From positions 341,173-405,172 of the forward strand of contig NZ_SPQQ01000005.1 of assembly GCF_004766045.1 (NCBI RefSeq): DNA of 64,000 nt, in the 5' to 3' direction. The notes below the pieces were generated by a model. The model was not told where the DNA came from and did not search any database. It saw only the letters and a program-made list of their open reading frames with translations. A program made the translations under genes and the position numbers. Source of the stretch: Desulfosporosinus fructosivorans (GTDB lineage Bacteria > Bacillota > Desulfitobacteriia > Desulfitobacteriales > Desulfitobacteriaceae). Shown piece by piece: positions 52,561-63,088 of this stretch (position 1 is the stretch's first letter; every line of letters begins with the position of its first letter).

Positions 52561-53226
52561 ATTATACATTTTTTTGTGATTGATGAAAATTAGTTTCACA
52601 GACAGTTCCTCCATCAACTTATAACCGGGCCATTCTGCTGTTCCTGTTCTGGATTACTTTCTTTGCCGTGCTCATCAGGTCGATACAGGTTATTCTCCAT
52701 TTCCTATTGGTCCAGATAACACACATTAAGCATGTCTGCTATCTTTTCCGGCACATTATCGAAATCCACAAGATGGTCACGTTCTACTGAAACGGTGTAC
52801 CAGTAATCATAGGGTATATAGGTCTGATTCAAATACTTGAAATCAGTAGCGGACATTTTCTCCTTGCCTTGGTCAATCACACCTCTCGGCGTTAAAAAGA
52901 AGGTCCCCCAATGTTCTCCGGAGGACTCTAAATCAAGCGTGTTTTCCAGAATGTTGACAAATAGAAAAACCCAGCAATTTTGCACGCTGCAAATTACTGG
53001 GTTTTGACTCTTGTATGATATCAGATAAATGTATGCATATATAATAATTGCTCCGTATTTATTTCGGCCTCCCGAAGAAGGGAAAACAGGTAATCATATA
53101 GAGTACCCCTTTCACCAGGAGCGTAGCGAAAGCCCTGTATCTGATACCCCAAAATCATCCGTCAAAAGCCACAAATATTGCAAAAGCCTACCCTTGTAAA
53201 AAAGGGCTCTTTATAAAGCAAGCAAA
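52561..53226. other. Region between IS remnant and the giant surface gene
   Basis: Holds the fragment at 52704-52985; the rest (about 240 bp before 53227) shows only a weak GCTTTATAAAGAGC dyad and no clear terminator for the giant gene. Confidence 0.4.
52704..52985 (-). pseudogene. Fragment of an unidentified protein
   Basis: 93 residues; the last 70 (SGEHWGTFFLTPRGVIDQGK, YIPYDYWYTVSVERDHLVDF) look like the C-terminal part of a larger protein, possibly one encoded on conjugative elements. No ribosome site at the apparent start. Identity uncertain. Confidence 0.4.
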
Positions 53227-56200
53227 TTATTGTCCTACCAACTGTCCAAGCTGTAGCTCGATGTCCTTACCGACTACGGCCTCTCCGCCGAAAATGGCCG
53301 TTCCGGACAGTTTTCCGGACTTGAGGTAATTCATGACCTGTTCGGACAAGCTGCCGTCCGCTAAAATAATCGGAGCCTTGTGTTTGGCCGCATAGACGCT
53401 GCCAGCCAGGGCGTCCGGGAAGTTGTTGCCGGTAGCGACACAGACAGTTTGGCCGCTTGAGCTTGTATTGAAGTATTGCGCTACGGCCAGGGAGGTGGCA
53501 TAGCGGTCGGTACCACCAATCCTTACGATATCCGCTGGCTCCAAACCGGTGAGCTGAGCCACCTGGTTTTCCACGGCCGCACTGATTACCCCCTGCAGTC
53601 CGATGATATAGACTTTACCCGGCTTGATGGCGGCGATTTCCTGCCTGATAGCGTCGCTGATCCCATCTTTCTGGACTAAGAGTACGGGAATCTGCCTTTG
53701 GGCCGCAATGCTGCTGACAGATAAAGCATCGGGGTAGTTTTCCCCACTGACCAGTACCACCGGGGTTCCGGCCTTGACTTCCAATTGGTCCGCTATTTTA
53801 GCGGAAGTTTCATAGCGGTCCGCTCCGGCTATTCTGGTGAGATGGCTGAAACCGCTCGCTGTTATTTTGCCTTCCATGCTGCTGCCGACTACGGCGGTGC
53901 CGCCCAGGATATAGACCATCCCTTCCGGTTCCAGATTGGATTTCAGGTAATCCAGAACCTTTTCCTGGTCCGCTTCAGAGCTGCCAACCAGGAGAATGGG
54001 GGCATTGAGCTTGTAGGCCAATACACCGCCGGCCAGGGCGTCCGGATAATTGTCCGCCGTGGCTAAGACGGCATTTTCAATTTTGCCCGGATAGATTGCT
54101 TTGGCTATGGCCAGGGCCGTGTCGACCCTGGTAGGCCCCGCAAGCCTTGTTACGCCGGTGACGGCGGTCTTCTGCCCATAAACCACGGCGTAATAGCTGA
54201 AATGGGTGGTGGTAAAGATAACGGCACCGGTGGCCGGGTCAAAATGGCCATTGGGTACCGGGATCGCGTTGCCGCTGCCGTCAATATACCAGACGACGAT
54301 GGGCTCAGGATCAGCCAGTTCCGCCGCTGTCGGCGTGTAAGGGATGCTTACCGTTACCGGCGCATTGGGATTGTTCCACTCGGTCTGCGCTCCATCCAGG
54401 GTCAGGGTGAGCTGGACAATAGGCCGATCGCCGATGGCCGCCTGCACTTCATCCGGTAGCCCGGACTTGTCGCCCTGGCCGATGGTTATGTCTGCGCTCG
54501 ATCCTTCCGTTCCCGGAATTCCCGCCAGCATGTCGGCCGGAATGCTGACGCTGCCTGTACCGGTGGAGAAGGTTAGTGTACCTTCTCCTTGCGAGCGCGA
54601 TAGGGAAGCGGCGGGTATTCCCAAGGTATAGGCATTCACTCCAGAGATGGAGGGTACAGAGATAGTCGTTCCTTCACCGGCAAAAGCGTCTCCTGTCAGA
54701 GTTCCCAGCTCCACCACAGCACTGCCCGCCTGCGTATTGACGGTAACCGGCAGGGTGGTTGCTGTCGTACCGCTCCCTGAAACAGCCGCGTAGTAAGTCG
54801 GCGTCGTGGTTGTGGCGCCGCTTCCTCCGCTGCCGGAGCCGCCACCGCCGTTATATGTGAAGCCGACCGTAATTGTGACTGCGTTTGCGGGCATAGTAAA
54901 GGTTGTGCTGGCGCTGTTGGCATTGGCAAAGGTTCCGCCGCCGGTGGATGTCCATTTATTGAAGCTGTACCTGGAGACAGGTGTCGCAGCAATGGTAATA
55001 ATCGTACCTGCCGTATAATTGCCGCTGCTGCCGGTCGTGATGCTGCCGCCTGTTCCCGCCGTAATGGTAAGGGCGTAAGCGGGCGCCGGCAAATCGGTTA
55101 CCGCAATCGGCACGGTCACATCCACCGTATCCGTTCCGGCACTGACTCTGACAATGACCGATGTTCCACCCGTTGTTACGCCGGTTATCGTCACCGTTCC
55201 GCTGTTCAGGCTTGCCGTCGCGGTCGCGGAGTCGGGAGCGGTCACAATGCTTGTGATTGTCAGCGGATCATGGTCGGCATCCTGCGCAATATCGGAGGCA
55301 GTGAAGCTGATAGAGCTGCCTGTCGTTACACTTTGCGCGGGTACCGGTGTTTTAGCCGTGGGCGCGGTATTCGGTGCCGCTCCCAGCGTGAAATTTACCG
55401 TATAGGTTTGAGTTGTTGCCGTATTCTCGGCGGTCACCACAACTGTTGCTGTACCTGGGAGGGCTGCCGCCTGGGTGATATTAACGGTTGCATGAGGGTC
55501 GGAAGGCGTTGCGCCGGCCGTGGATGCCGGGCTGCCGGGCAAAGTGCCGTAGGGCAGTTGAATATCATACTCATATTGGTCTGCCGCAAAACCGTTTACA
55601 GTGCTGCCTCCCACCGTCAGATCGCTTAATGAAGCATCGCTGCCGGGCGTATAATTTTGCACGGCTTCGACCGTCAGCGTGGCGCTGTTCCCGACATCAA
55701 AGGATATCTCGATATCCGCAGAGTCGCCTTCCGTCAGGTTCAGGCCGGAGATATAATTCTTATTGATGGTCAGTGTATTTCCATTTATTGTATAATCCAT
55801 CCCCGCTGACAGGTGTTCGCTTCCGTAAACCGCGTCCGTAACACTTTGAGCGCTGTTCCAGGTTATTACGGTGGTCACGTCAGCCGGGTTATTGAGGTCG
55901 AAGGTGCGCAAATCCGGGCTTATTGCGGCACTAACCACAGGAGGAGTCTCTATCGTGTAGGTGAAGGCCGCAATACCGCTGTCTGACATACCCGACTTTA
56001 CTGCATACGCCTTGACCGTTACTAATGAACCGGCTGCTCCGCTGATGGTCACGAAGGTTCCGCTTGGGCTGCCTGCGTTTGGGTCACTTCCGTCCGTTGT
56101 ATAGTGTATGGTCGCTCCACTTGTCGTCGTAGCGAGGGTTACTGTTGAATTATTTGCTACCGTGGCTCCACTTGCAGGTGTTGCTGTGGGAGCCGCTGCC

Positions 56201-59200
56201 TGGTCAGGCGGTACTACAGCTTCGGTGGTTACTGCTCTCATGGTGTAGGCTGTTTTGTTTCCGGCTTCATCTTTGACGATGATGTTGAAGTAGTAGGTAG
56301 TGCTACTGTTTAAGCCGGTGATTTCCTTCGTATTGATATCTGTAGCATATGAGCCTACGGCAGTTCCGTTGGCTTCTATATTTACTACTGTGTCTATGTT
56401 GTTGCTGTTTGACCTGTAGACCAGATACTGCAATGCTCCCTGGGTGCTCACATTATCCGTCGCCTTGTTCCAGCTTAAGGTAACGACCGTATCCGTGAGG
56501 CCGCTGGCAGTGATGGTTCCATCCGCTACTGCTGGCGCGGTGGTGTCAGGCTCGGGCGGCGCTGCTTCCGTAGCCGGGAATACGGCAGTTACTACGCCTG
56601 AATCAGCCGCATTGCTTACCGATGTAGCTCCTGCTACCGTGAAGGAGTTGACTCCTACTCCGGTCAAGGTGTATCCTGCTTTCGGTGTCAGGGTTATGGT
56701 TGCAGTATAGATTGTGCTGGCACCAAACGGATTATCGGTCGGTGACCAGGTTACAGTTCCTGTATACTGAGCCGTTTCAGTTATCGTAGTAACAGGCGTT
56801 GCTCCTCTTTCAGGGGCGGTTACTCCCAGAATAGCAGCGATGTTGATTACAGCCGGTGATTCTGCTTCCGTGGCCGGGAATACGGCGGTTACCACGCCTG
56901 AATCAGCCGCATTGCTTACTGTGGTTGCACCGGCTACGATAAAGAAGTTTTCAACTACACCAGTTAAGGTGTATCCTGCTCTCGGTGTCAGGGTTATGGT
57001 TGCAGTATAGATTGTGCTGGCACCAAACGGATTATCGGCCGGTGACCAAGTTACAGTTCCTGTATACTGAGCCGTTTCAGTTATCGTAGTAACAGGCGTT
57101 GCTCCCCTTTCAGGGGCGGTTACTCCCGGAATAGCAACGATATTGATTACAGCCGGTGGTTCTGCTTCCGTAGCCGGGAATACGGCAGTTACTACGCCTG
57201 AATCAGCCGCATTGCTTACCGAGGTTGTACCTGCCACCGTGAAGAAGTTTGCTGCCAGGCCGGTCAGGGTGTAACCCATTTTAGGTGTCAGTGTGATAGT
57301 TGCCAAATACACGGTGCCAGCCGCAAACGGATTATCTGCAGGAAACCATATAACGGTTCCTGTGTATTGGTCTGTTTCCGTAATGGTAGAAACGGGAGAC
57401 GCATTTCTTACCGGCGGCGTCACTCCAGGGATATCCGTTATGCTTATTAGAGTGTAGGTGGGGATGTTCTCCCAGATGGCGTACAGGGTGAGCGCGTTGG
57501 ATGGCATGGTGACAGTCGCATCGGTGGCATAAGAGGTACCGCCTCCGTCTGACTGTGTGTTCCACTCTTTAAATTGCTGTCCAGAGGGCGGGGTAAAGGT
57601 GTTCGTTGCCGCTGCAAAGGTAGCACCCTGCGCCTTTGGACCTTCGGTCGGCGCAGTTCCTGACCCACCGTTTGCGTCATAGGTTACCGTATAGATCTGA
57701 ACAGTGGTATAGCCGAGACTGTCATAGCCCGTACCTCCGGCAGGGTAATAGATTGTAAAACCGGAGGCAGTGTCCTGAAACGCATATGTTCCGATACTGG
57801 GAGCCGTGTTGCGCATAAGGGTTGCGGAAACAAGCTGAGAGCATGAACGAAACGCATTGATACCAATCGTGGTCATACTGGACGGTATGGTGACGCTTTG
57901 CAGGGAAGTGCAACTAATAAATGCACACATATCAATGGTGGTTACGCCGGAGGCAATACTGACGGAGGACAGCGACGTACAACCGGAAAATGCGTATTGA
58001 CTAATGGTATTCACACCACCGGGAATGGAGACTGCCGTAAGAGATGAGCAATCCGTAAATGTGCCGTATCCTATTGTGATGATGTTTTCAGGAAGGTTGA
58101 TGGCACTCAAAGAGGAACAGTTCCTAAACGCTCGATCTACAATATTCGTCACGCTGTCGGGGATGATTACATCAGTCAGATTTATACAATCCAGAAACGC
58201 AAATTGGCCTATCATGGTTACACCTTCCTCAAGAACAGCCTTTTTCACCGCATCCTTTGCGATGCCGGTATCCTCCCGCCACTTTGTTGTGCCGGTATCG
58301 CTGCTGATGGTCAGCGTTCCGTCCACGATGTCAAAGAGATAACCATCTCCGGAAACGGTCGCATTTCGCCAAACGGCATATAGCGTAAGTGCGTTTCCCG
58401 GCATGGTGACAATCGCTCCGGCGGTATAAGAGGTGCCGCCTCCGTCCGCTTGAGTATTCCATTGCTTAAAAGCTTTTCCTGTGGGAGGGGTGAAGGTGTT
58501 TGCCGCAGCCGGAAAAGTAGCCCCCTGCGCCTTTGAATCCTCAGTCGGAGCGGTTCCTGTTCCGCCATTGGCTTCGTAAGTGACGGTATAGATAGGTACG
58601 GCGGAATATCCGAGGCTGCCGTAGCCTGTACCTCCGTCTGGATAATAGATGACAAATCCGGAGGCTGTGTTGTCAAACACATTGCTGCCGACGGTCGGCG
58701 CAGCCATTCCGCGAAAGATTGCGGATGTGATTTGAGAACAGCTTTCAAATGCATAGTCGCCGATACTTGTTACGCTGGACGGGACAATAAGCGAACCGCT
58801 GAATCCCGTGCAATAGCGGAACGCGGCGATACCGATGGTTGTTACATTTTGCGGTATCGTCAGCGAACCGGTCAATTTGTTACAGTTATAAAACGCGGTA
58901 TTACCGATGGCAGTTACGCTCTGGGGGATGACGGCCGATACCAGTTCCGTACATTCGCTGAATGCTGTATCGCCGATGCTGGTCACGCCATCCTGGATTA
59001 TCACATTTTTGACGCCTGTCATTCTATCAATATTAGTGTTTGACTGCCAACTGGTCGTGCCTGCATTACTCGTAATGGTCAGCGTACCTGTATCCGTGTC
59101 AAATGTATACCCGTTGCCGATTTCTGCCGCCAGAGTGATTTGAGACGGCAGCAGTGTTATGACCATCATAAAGGCCAAGACCAACGAAAGAATTTTTCTT

Positions 59201-59205
59201 TTCAT
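53227..59205 (-). CDS. Giant BspA-like LRR surface protein with three CWB2 repeats
   Basis: 1992 residues, GAGGAGG upstream. Signal peptide (1-27, MKRKILSLVLAFMMVITLLP...). Two blocks of BspA-type LRR_5 repeats (about 60-200 and 320-490), each followed by a Listeria-Bacteroides (Flg_new) repeat (TYEANGGTGTAPTE ... LTLYAVW). Then three nearly identical 98-residue repeats (IPGVTAPERGATPVTTITET...), an Fn3-like segment, a chitobiase/CBM_X2-like domain (AISPDLRTFDLNNPADV), more beta domains and three CW_binding_2 repeats at the end (RLAGPTRVDTALAIA, RIAGADRYETSAKIA, RIGGTDRYATSLAVA). The anchor closely matches the NHL protein at 16775-21982; the ectodomain differs completely. Confidence 0.9.
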   Translation of the reverse strand: MKRKILSLVLAFMMVITLLPSQITLAAEIGNGYTFDTDTGTLTITSNAGTTSWQSNTNIDRMTGVKNVIIQDGVTSIGDTAFSECTELVSAVIPQSVTAIGNTAFYNCNKLTGSLTIPQNVTTIGIAAFRYCTGFSGSLIVPSSVTSIGDYAFESCSQITSAIFRGMAAPTVGSNVFDNTASGFVIYYPDGGTGYGSLGYSAVPIYTVTYEANGGTGTAPTEDSKAQGATFPAAANTFTPPTGKAFKQWNTQADGGGTSYTAGAIVTMPGNALTLYAVWRNATVSGDGYLFDIVDGTLTISSDTGTTKWREDTGIAKDAVKKAVLEEGVTMIGQFAFLDCINLTDVIIPDSVTNIVDRAFRNCSSLSAINLPENIITIGYGTFTDCSSLTAVSIPGGVNTISQYAFSGCTSLSSVSIASGVTTIDMCAFISCTSLQSVTIPSSMTTIGINAFRSCSQLVSATLMRNTAPSIGTYAFQDTASGFTIYYPAGGTGYDSLGYTTVQIYTVTYDANGGSGTAPTEGPKAQGATFAAATNTFTPPSGQQFKEWNTQSDGGGTSYATDATVTMPSNALTLYAIWENIPTYTLISITDIPGVTPPVRNASPVSTITETDQYTGTVIWFPADNPFAAGTVYLATITLTPKMGYTLTGLAANFFTVAGTTSVSNAADSGVVTAVFPATEAEPPAVINIVAIPGVTAPERGATPVTTITETAQYTGTVTWSPADNPFGASTIYTATITLTPRAGYTLTGVVENFFIVAGATTVSNAADSGVVTAVFPATEAESPAVINIAAILGVTAPERGATPVTTITETAQYTGTVTWSPTDNPFGASTIYTATITLTPKAGYTLTGVGVNSFTVAGATSVSNAADSGVVTAVFPATEAAPPEPDTTAPAVADGTITASGLTDTVVTLSWNKATDNVSTQGALQYLVYRSNSNNIDTVVNIEANGTAVGSYATDINTKEITGLNSSTTYYFNIIVKDEAGNKTAYTMRAVTTEAVVPPDQAAAPTATPASGATVANNSTVTLATTTSGATIHYTTDGSDPNAGSPSGTFVTISGAAGSLVTVKAYAVKSGMSDSGIAAFTYTIETPPVVSAAISPDLRTFDLNNPADVTTVITWNSAQSVTDAVYGSEHLSAGMDYTINGNTLTINKNYISGLNLTEGDSADIEISFDVGNSATLTVEAVQNYTPGSDASLSDLTVGGSTVNGFAADQYEYDIQLPYGTLPGSPASTAGATPSDPHATVNITQAAALPGTATVVVTAENTATTQTYTVNFTLGAAPNTAPTAKTPVPAQSVTTGSSISFTASDIAQDADHDPLTITSIVTAPDSATATASLNSGTVTITGVTTGGTSVIVRVSAGTDTVDVTVPIAVTDLPAPAYALTITAGTGGSITTGSSGNYTAGTIITIAATPVSRYSFNKWTSTGGGTFANANSASTTFTMPANAVTITVGFTYNGGGGSGSGGSGATTTTPTYYAAVSGSGTTATTLPVTVNTQAGSAVVELGTLTGDAFAGEGTTISVPSISGVNAYTLGIPAASLSRSQGEGTLTFSTGTGSVSIPADMLAGIPGTEGSSADITIGQGDKSGLPDEVQAAIGDRPIVQLTLTLDGAQTEWNNPNAPVTVSIPYTPTAAELADPEPIVVWYIDGSGNAIPVPNGHFDPATGAVIFTTTHFSYYAVVYGQKTAVTGVTRLAGPTRVDTALAIAKAIYPGKIENAVLATADNYPDALAGGVLAYKLNAPILLVGSSEADQEKVLDYLKSNLEPEGMVYILGGTAVVGSSMEGKITASGFSHLTRIAGADRYETSAKIADQLEVKAGTPVVLVSGENYPDALSVSSIAAQRQIPVLLVQKDGISDAIRQEIAAIKPGKVYIIGLQGVISAAVENQVAQLTGLEPADIVRIGGTDRYATSLAVAQYFNTSSSGQTVCVATGNNFPDALAGSVYAAKHKAPIILADGSLSEQVMNYLKSGKLSGTAIFGGEAVVGKDIELQLGQLVGQ
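56548..57445. repeat. Three tandem repeats of about 295 bp
   Basis: Encode three 98-residue units ending SNAADSGVVTAVFPATEA. Units 2 and 3 are nearly identical, suggesting recent expansion. Confidence 0.8.
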
Positions 59206-59276
59206 ATGATTTCCTCCTCGTAATTTCTCATAAACTAAATAAAATGTGGTTCAAATGTCCCCTTTAAATTTGGTAA

Positions 59277-59675
59277 TTATAAATGCATGGATATGCTTCG
59301 TGCTATGACGATGTATTCATCGGTTTTCCCTACATAATGAACAAACAGCTTGTTACCCCGTTCTGCCATCACGTCAAGAAAACCATCCTCCATACCGCCG
59401 CAGGATTCCCAAAACTTTTGGGCAGAATCTCTATGTTCCTGTGTTTCCAGAGCCCGAAGGGGCAATTCCTCTGACATGACTATACGCAGGCCTACGCTTT
59501 TTTCATCAAATGCACTGTAAAATACTCCGTCATACCGGATTTGTTGTTCTTCTCTGTTGGCATATATGACATTCAGGTCCAGTATTTCCTTGGTCTCATC
59601 CATTTGTATCTGCCGTATGCGCACGTTTCCGTAAAGAAAATGCTCGCCTACTTTTTCACACGCAGTATCCGACAT
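59277..59675 (-). CDS. Unclassified small protein of the two-component/CWB2 module, locus B
   Basis: 132 residues; ATG 59675 after GAGGTGG. Paralogue of 22088-22477: NREEQQIRYDGVFYSAFDEK, SVGLRI, CGGMEDGFLDVMAERGNKLF and a YIVIAR end line up throughout. No signal or membrane segment. Sits 72 bp upstream of the giant LRR/CWB2 gene and beyond the regulator terminator, exactly as in locus A. Function unknown; the conservation of both sequence and place argues for a real role in the module. Confidence 0.78.
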   Translation of the reverse strand: MSDTACEKVGEHFLYGNVRIRQIQMDETKEILDLNVIYANREEQQIRYDGVFYSAFDEKSVGLRIVMSEELPLRALETQEHRDSAQKFWESCGGMEDGFLDVMAERGNKLFVHYVGKTDEYIVIARSISMHL

Positions 59676-59722
59676 AAAACCACCTCGTATCCATATTGTA
59701 GCAATTGGTTTTTCTTTACAAT

Positions 59723-59742
59723 AGGTACTTGAGGTACACTCT
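59723..59742. promoter_or_regulatory. Candidate regulator site, locus B (AGGTACACTCT with an adjacent half copy)
   Basis: AGGTACTTG at 59723-59731 directly followed by AGGTACACTCT at 59732-59742. The second copy begins 57 bp upstream of the small-protein start, as in locus A. Confidence 0.5.
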
Positions 59743-59770
59743 TTTAATCTTGGGATAGTTTTTTGTACAC

Positions 59771-59806
59771 AAAAAAACAGAGGGGCTTGCAGGGCTCCCC
59801 TCTGTT
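59771..59806 (-). terminator. Terminator after the locus B response regulator
   Basis: AACAGAGGGG (59776-59785) pairs with CCCCTCTGTT (59797-59806); exits into TTTTTTT on minus. Overlaps the regulator stop codon. Confidence 0.85.
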
Positions 59807-60416
59807 ATTTTAAATATTGTTTGATTTCATTTCTGATCCTGATATTCAGTTTTGAAAGTATCCGTGAAACAAGCTTTTTCACATAGCTAAGGGAATAATT
59901 CAGCTCGCGGCTGATTTCATCATTGGTGAAGGACTGTGCCAACAGCTTTGCCACCTTCAGCTCTGTCTCAGTCAAAGGCTCTATCAGCAGCCTCAGCTTT
60001 TCCTCGTCCAAGCTGTTTTTTTCCCGCATTCGCCGACCGCCATCCAAGTGCACCTCAAGCCTTGCCAGCAGTATTTCCTGCACAAAGGGTTTCTTTATAT
60101 AATCCACAGCACCTGATCGCAATCCCCTGATTTCGTTCTCCGCCTCGGAGAGCCCAGTCAGGAAAATGATGGGGATGGGTTCGGCCTCCTTGATTTTCTT
60201 GATTTCAGCTATGACTTCATAGCCATTCATGCAGGGCATATCAATATCCAATAGGATCACATCAGGTAGAATCCCCTTGTGTAAAAGCCGCAGTGCCATT
60301 TCACCAGATTGGGCAAGACTCACATCATACCTTCCGTCCAGCAGCTCCGCTGCCATTTTGAGGAGCATCATATCGTCATCTATCACAAGGACCTTGCTTT
60401 TTTCACACATGCCCAT
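59805..60416 (-). CDS. LuxR-type response regulator, locus B
   Basis: 203 residues; ATG 60416 after AAAGGAG, overlapping the kinase end by 14 bp. Receiver domain with DDD at 13-15, phosphoacceptor Asp57 (VILLDIDMPCMNG) and DYIKKPF. C-terminal LuxR helix-turn-helix (about 140-200: LTETELKVAKLLAQSFTNDE, YSLSYVKKLV). Paralogue of the locus A regulator. Predicted last step of the relay from the hybrid kinase. Confidence 0.9.
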   Translation of the reverse strand: MGMCEKSKVLVIDDDMMLLKMAAELLDGRYDVSLAQSGEMALRLLHKGILPDVILLDIDMPCMNGYEVIAEIKKIKEAEPIPIIFLTGLSEAENEIRGLRSGAVDYIKKPFVQEILLARLEVHLDGGRRMREKNSLDEEKLRLLIEPLTETELKVAKLLAQSFTNDEISRELNYSLSYVKKLVSRILSKLNIRIRNEIKQYLK

Positions 60417-62829
60417 CCCGCTCCTTTGTTCTTAAGTATTCTTCAAACAATGCTTCTGCCTGTTCAAATTTCATATGTTCTACCGCAATAAGTACTTTTT
60501 CCAATCTTTCCTTTACAGAATTGTCTTGTGCAGAAGAAAGCAACACACTAAGCTCTTTTTTGGCTTCTTTCCACCGGTAGGCAGCGATCGCGGCCAGTGC
60601 CCTGCTTTTACAGACATCAAGTGCTTGTCCGCTATACTCATGCGGCAAGTCAGGCAATAGGTTGTCCAATGTGGAGACAAACCGCAAAAGCCCGTCGTTT
60701 GTACGGTTCCATTCCAATAGTAAAAGCGGCATGGCACTTTCGATATAGGCGCTGTCCCTGCACCGTTTTTCCATACGGGCAGCAGTATTGTATAGATCCA
60801 GCGCTCCCAGCGCATGCGCGTTGGATTTTAAGGAATGAATGATAAAGGCAAGGCTTTCAAAGTTTTTATCGGCATGCAGTTTCTCTGCCCGATTTTTTGT
60901 TTCTGCAAAGCCTTCAGTGAAAAACATTGCCCGTTTTTTATATTGCAGAATATCGCCGTTTAAAAAGTGAAGTCCCTCAGATAAAGAAATATCATGCTGT
61001 ATAAGGTCCTTCTCAAGTACCTGCTTCACTTCGTCGGCAATCAATTGTTCCGTTGGAACCGGAACTGATTTTGTAACGATTTCAACCGGCAGACAGGAGA
61101 GCAGAACTGCCTCCAGCTCCTGCCACATAATGGGCTTTGTCAGGCAGCCCGAAAAACCTTCACGCAGGAACATTTCCTTTGTTCCTGCGATAGTATTGGC
61201 GGTCAGGGCTATAACTGCCGTATCAGCAATTAAATTTTGCTCCCGCATACGGCGAAGAGTCTCCACGCCGTCCATGTCAGGCATCATGTAATCTATGAGA
61301 ATGACATGGTATTGATTTTCTTGTACCTTTTGAAGTGCTTCAGAGCCGCTCCCCGCAGTGGCAATTTGGAGCATAGTACGCCTAAGGAGAGATTTCACAA
61401 CCTCCAGGTTTTCGACATTGTCATCCACCGCCAGAATTTTACCCTTTGGAGCAAGGAAGCTTTCCTCCTGCCGCTGTGCCTTTGCTTCCGACTCAATGTA
61501 CCCTGCTCCTATCGGTGCAGTGTTTTTTATCTTTTGAGGAATTTCCACGCCAAAGGTACTGCCCTTTCCCCAAACGCTTTCTACGAAAATACGACCGCCC
61601 ATACTCTCGGTCAGTTCTTTGGCAATAGCCAACCCCAACCCCGTTCCCTCAATATTGCGATGAGCAGGAAGATCCACACGGCCGAAGGCTTCAAACAGTA
61701 GTCCGAGGTTTTCTTCCTTTACACCGATGCCCGTATCGGCGACTGAAAGGCAGAGCAGGATGGAACCCGGTTCACTGTCCGGCTTCTGCTTTGCGGAAAA
61801 AGTGACTGAACCTACTGCCGTATATTTCACGGCATTGCCGATGAAGTTGGTGATGATTTGTTTGATTCGGGTTTCATCCCCCTCCAGCACAGAGGGGATG
61901 CTTTCGTCTACTTCCTTCAAAAAAGCCAGCTTCTTTTTCTCTATTTGCTTCCCGCCCATCTGTGCCATATCCGATAAAAGGCTTGCCGTCCTATAGGGCT
62001 TTTCGTAAAGCTCCAGCTTACCTGATTCAATTTTTGACATATCCAAAATATTGCTGATGATGTCAAGGAGCATTTCTCCTGCGGTTTGAATGTTTTCTGC
62101 ATATTCCGTAATATGCTCGACAGTGCTTTCCCTCATAATCATTTCATTCATGCCCAACATCATGTTGATGGGAGTACGGATTTCATGGCTCATGTTGGCG
62201 AGGAAAGCGCCTTTTGCACGACTGGCTGCATCCGCCTGCTCTCTGGCTTGCTCCAGAAGTTCTTGCTGTTTCCGATACATCAGAAACTGGATGTACATGG
62301 TTACGCCCAATATCAGGCTCACGGCAAGAAAGCCGGTGATGATGTCCGAGAGAATTGCGGCCTCAGTGTCGAATGTGTGAACACTTTCGGGATGATTGTA
62401 AGCCCACAAGCATATCCCTACATAGACAGCCGACTCTAAAAGAGTCATTACAAGCATTTTTCTACCACTCACCATATAGACGGTGAATACCACAGCAAAG
62501 ATAAAAAAGGAAGGCATACCGCTGTGATATCCACCTGAAGAAAAAAACAGGAGGGGAAACAGCAAGATAAATACCACGATGATAGTGATCATATAGCAAA
62601 GCTCGTATCGCTTGCTTTTAGCAGTATAATACAGCAGGAGGGCAGCCAGCAGAAATAAGCTGGTGTTTAGCAGCGTATTGGCCAGTCCAGCTCCGTTTAC
62701 TACGGAAATAACTGCCATCACTATGCTGTTGAGTGCACTTGCTATTGCCAGCAGATTAAAGATTTTCACTCTAAAATCCAACTCCTGCCCGAAAAAAGCA
62801 TTCTTGAGCTGTATATAAAATTGCTTCAT
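60403..62829 (-). CDS. Hybrid histidine kinase with receiver and Hpt domains, locus B
   Basis: 808 residues from ATG 62829 (GGAGG seven bases upstream; an earlier start lacks this). Six membrane segments (about 25-182) including FFSSGGYHSGMP, HisKA with His215 (NMSHEIRTPIN), ATPase boxes (NFIGNAVKYT, ADTGIGV, GTGLGLAI), receiver Asp513 (ILIDYMMPDMDG) and Hpt His665 (IIHSLKSNAHALGA). Matches the locus A kinase domain by domain. The shared FF(T/S)(G/S)GGYHSGMP loop may be part of the sensing surface. Confidence 0.92.
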   Translation of the reverse strand: MKQFYIQLKNAFFGQELDFRVKIFNLLAIASALNSIVMAVISVVNGAGLANTLLNTSLFLLAALLLYYTAKSKRYELCYMITIIVVFILLFPLLFFSSGGYHSGMPSFFIFAVVFTVYMVSGRKMLVMTLLESAVYVGICLWAYNHPESVHTFDTEAAILSDIITGFLAVSLILGVTMYIQFLMYRKQQELLEQAREQADAASRAKGAFLANMSHEIRTPINMMLGMNEMIMRESTVEHITEYAENIQTAGEMLLDIISNILDMSKIESGKLELYEKPYRTASLLSDMAQMGGKQIEKKKLAFLKEVDESIPSVLEGDETRIKQIITNFIGNAVKYTAVGSVTFSAKQKPDSEPGSILLCLSVADTGIGVKEENLGLLFEAFGRVDLPAHRNIEGTGLGLAIAKELTESMGGRIFVESVWGKGSTFGVEIPQKIKNTAPIGAGYIESEAKAQRQEESFLAPKGKILAVDDNVENLEVVKSLLRRTMLQIATAGSGSEALQKVQENQYHVILIDYMMPDMDGVETLRRMREQNLIADTAVIALTANTIAGTKEMFLREGFSGCLTKPIMWQELEAVLLSCLPVEIVTKSVPVPTEQLIADEVKQVLEKDLIQHDISLSEGLHFLNGDILQYKKRAMFFTEGFAETKNRAEKLHADKNFESLAFIIHSLKSNAHALGALDLYNTAARMEKRCRDSAYIESAMPLLLLEWNRTNDGLLRFVSTLDNLLPDLPHEYSGQALDVCKSRALAAIAAYRWKEAKKELSVLLSSAQDNSVKERLEKVLIAVEHMKFEQAEALFEEYLRTKERDGHV

Positions 62830-62927
62830 ATGTAATCCTCCGATATATACCATTGATTAATTATAACAAGACAGTTTGGATTGGAATAGTAACTTAAAGC
62901 AACCGGAAAGTATCCGTTGACGATCAA

Positions 62928-62954
62928 GGCAGACAGCTTAATATACTGTCTGCC
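62928..62954. promoter_or_regulatory. Perfect 9-bp-arm dyad upstream of the locus B kinase
   Basis: GGCAGACAG (62928-62936) and CTGTCTGCC (62946-62954). No T tract in either direction, so an operator is as likely as a weak terminator of the small helix-turn-helix gene. Confidence 0.35.
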
Positions 62955-63088
62955 TCTGTCTACTTGACATGGGGCTATTTATAAAGCACTGAGCTCCAGC
63001 TTTTGTTTTTGCAATTAATCTTGAAAAGCCAGCTTGCTCCAATCCAACGCCTGTCCGCCGGCTCCAGCACAAATTTCAATTGAGCGCA

